64,000 nucleotides of DNA from JAVJSU01 sp040219275 (GTDB lineage Bacteria; Chloroflexota; Anaerolineae; Aggregatilineales; Phototrophicaceae), in NCBI GenBank assembly GCA_040219275.1, contig JAVJSU010000102.1, positions 186,001 through 250,000 on the forward strand, read 5' to 3'. The translations under genes and the position numbers were made by a program. The notes beneath the pieces were generated by a model. It did no database searches. It had not been told where the DNA came from and saw nothing but the letters and a program-made list of their open reading frames with translations. This document shows, piece after piece, positions 63,035 through 64,000 of this stretch; the first letter of the stretch is position 1; every line of letters starts with the position of its first letter.

Positions 63035-64000
63035 CTATCCTACAGCTTGCCATGTACCACGAAAATTAGCTTCATCCAAAGCGCCATCGTTAAATGCCGC
63101 GACGCTTTCTAGTGGGGCGGCGATAGTATTTAATACAAGATCACCATTTTCGCAATCTACCAGACGGAACCCAACCGCATCCTCAGCGATGTTTGAGGTT
63201 AATGGTGAAACTGCCTGCATCGCTTCCGTGAGGTCATCACGCAACACATCACCGGCAGATGTGCAAACTGAAATGAGTAGCGTAGATCCTAATTGAGTAT
63301 TTACGATCATCGTATCATCGGCAATTACATTGAGATTGCTTAAACCATTAATCAAATCAGCATAATCACCGACGCTGGCTTGACTTGTGATGTTGCCGGC
63401 ATCTTCCGTCGCATCAATGGCACCATCAGCTTCTTGACCACTGTCTGCAACTTCTTGAGTTTCTTCAATGACCGTATCCATAACATCTGCTGTAGGATCA
63501 ACAATCACGGGTTCAGTGGGATTACCTGCAACGTTTGTTGCTTCATCATCATCGTTGGATGCAAATGGATTAATCACCAAAACAACAAGAATGAGAATAA
63601 TCAAGAAAATTGCAACTAATAGCACGCCAATAAGACCACGCCGACTAGATGCCGGGGTCGGATTACTGACCGTGCTCGCTTCCGGGTCGTCAGAAACATC
63701 GTCAAGGAAATCATCATCAAGATCGTCAAGAAAGTCATCATCGTCTTCATCAGCAAAGAGATCATCTTCTGCCAAACGTGCGCTCAACGGCGCAATTTTC
63801 TTCCTTTCTTGACGAAACTCAGCCATAAGTGGTTCTAAACCGTCATGATCAGGGTTTAGTCGTGATACATTGTTAAGTGCACGCTCTGCTTCATCTTGAT
63901 CTTCCACAGAATGAGCATATAACCACCATAAATCGGGGTTATCAGGATATTCGTCAAGGAGGGGCTTTAATATCGCTTGTGCTTCTGAAGCACGGTCAGC
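63035..64000 (-). CDS. TPR-like protein with acidic linker and single membrane helix, 5' part beyond window
   Basis: The frame stays open to the window end, so its start is outside. TPR-like repeats come first (LLDEYPDNPDLWWLYAHS, then DEAERALNNVSRLNPDHDG), followed by a very acidic stretch (residues DLFADEDDDDFLDDLDDD), a Ser/Pro linker, one helix (GLIGVLLVAIFLIILILVVLVI) and an outside domain rich in Asp, Ala and Val up to the stop. The GTG at 63907 would give 290 residues but is internal. TPR inside, domain outside. No family known for the C-terminal part. Confidence 0.8.
   Translation of the reverse strand, partial: ADRASEAQAILKPLLDEYPDNPDLWWLYAHSVEDQDEAERALNNVSRLNPDHDGLEPLMAEFRQERKKIAPLSARLAEDDLFADEDDDDFLDDLDDDFLDDVSDDPEASTVSNPTPASSRRGLIGVLLVAIFLIILILVVLVINPFASNDDDEATNVAGNPTEPVIVDPTADVMDTVIEETQEVADSGQEADGAIDATEDAGNITSQASVGDYADLINGLSNLNVIADDTMIVNTQLGSTLLISVCTSAGDVLRDDLTEAMQAVSPLTSNIAEDAVGFRLVDCENGDLVLNTIAAPLESVAAFNDGALDEANFRGTWQAVG

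Noticed and set aside
1..64000. CRISPR array, phage or insertion-sequence remnants, origin of replication
   Set aside because: No regularly spaced identical repeats, transposase, integrase or DnaA-box cluster was noticed on reading both strands.

Overview
The window reads as a chromosomal stretch of a bacterium of the phylum Chloroflexota, probably from an Anaerolineae-like lineage; this is inferred from gene content, since there is no rRNA. The pointers are an archaeal-type mevalonate pathway (class II HMG-CoA reductase, archaeal HMG-CoA synthase with a thiolase and DUF35 partner, mevalonate kinase, a mevalonate-phosphate decarboxylase and isopentenyl phosphate kinase), tandem L,D-transpeptidases, many secreted SH3b, LysM and PD40 proteins, and STAND/TPR ATPases. 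Composition is moderate in GC and fairly uniform, and I see no prophage, insertion sequence or CRISPR array. Genes are dense: no gene-free stretch exceeds 300 bases.

Layout. 1-4506: 3' part of an unusual RND transporter. 4665-8811: mevalonate cluster I (HMGR, HMG-CoA synthase, thiolase-like protein, a DUF35 protein in two pieces). 8887-10023: a lone MalK-type ABC ATPase. 10233-12595: cinA followed by two overlapping genes that look like catalytically emptied PyrF and PyrE. 12603-19024 (minus): PrsW-like membrane protein, small anchored protein, S1C-like protease, tlyA, lepA. 19100-22413: peptide-type ABC transporter without ATPases. 22469-23749: secreted cyclophilin. 23797-26676: mevalonate cluster II (IPK, mevalonate kinase, decarboxylase). 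26778-33646: RseP, HEAT protein, SCP2 protein, and an envelope group (PD40, LysM/M23, SH3b). 33659-34823: A-type Fe-S carrier and a SufR-like repressor. 34976-43527: amino-acid genes (pheA, asd, hisD, hisG, hisZ) with an SQD1-like sulfolipid gene and a kinase-fold gene overlapping hisD. 43671-47634: two L,D-transpeptidases and an SH3b protein. 47721-54215: TPR protein, YigZ, AAA ATPase, queuosine-precursor transporter, serine palmitoyltransferase-like enzyme, small membrane protein. 54344-54416: tRNA-Glu(CUC). 54446-64000: trpS, polysaccharide deacetylase, STAND ATPase, an unknown protein, smpB, ctpA, a hybrid histidine kinase and a TPR/acidic/membrane protein running off the end.

How the parts work together. 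The two isoprenoid clusters supply every step from acetoacetyl-CoA to IPP except a phosphomevalonate kinase. Mevalonate kinase plus decarboxylase plus IPK fits the alternative route (mevalonate 5-phosphate to isopentenyl phosphate to IPP) known from Roseiflexus. The most unusual signals are several intact reading frames whose family active sites are gone: the thiolase beside the split DUF35 gene, the PyrF-like/PyrE-like pair behind cinA, the C-terminal half of CinA, and a Ser-to-Thr change at the nucleophile of the S1C protease. These look like retained pseudoenzymes rather than decaying genes, because none carries a frameshift. The DUF35 gene, which has one in-frame stop, is the exception.
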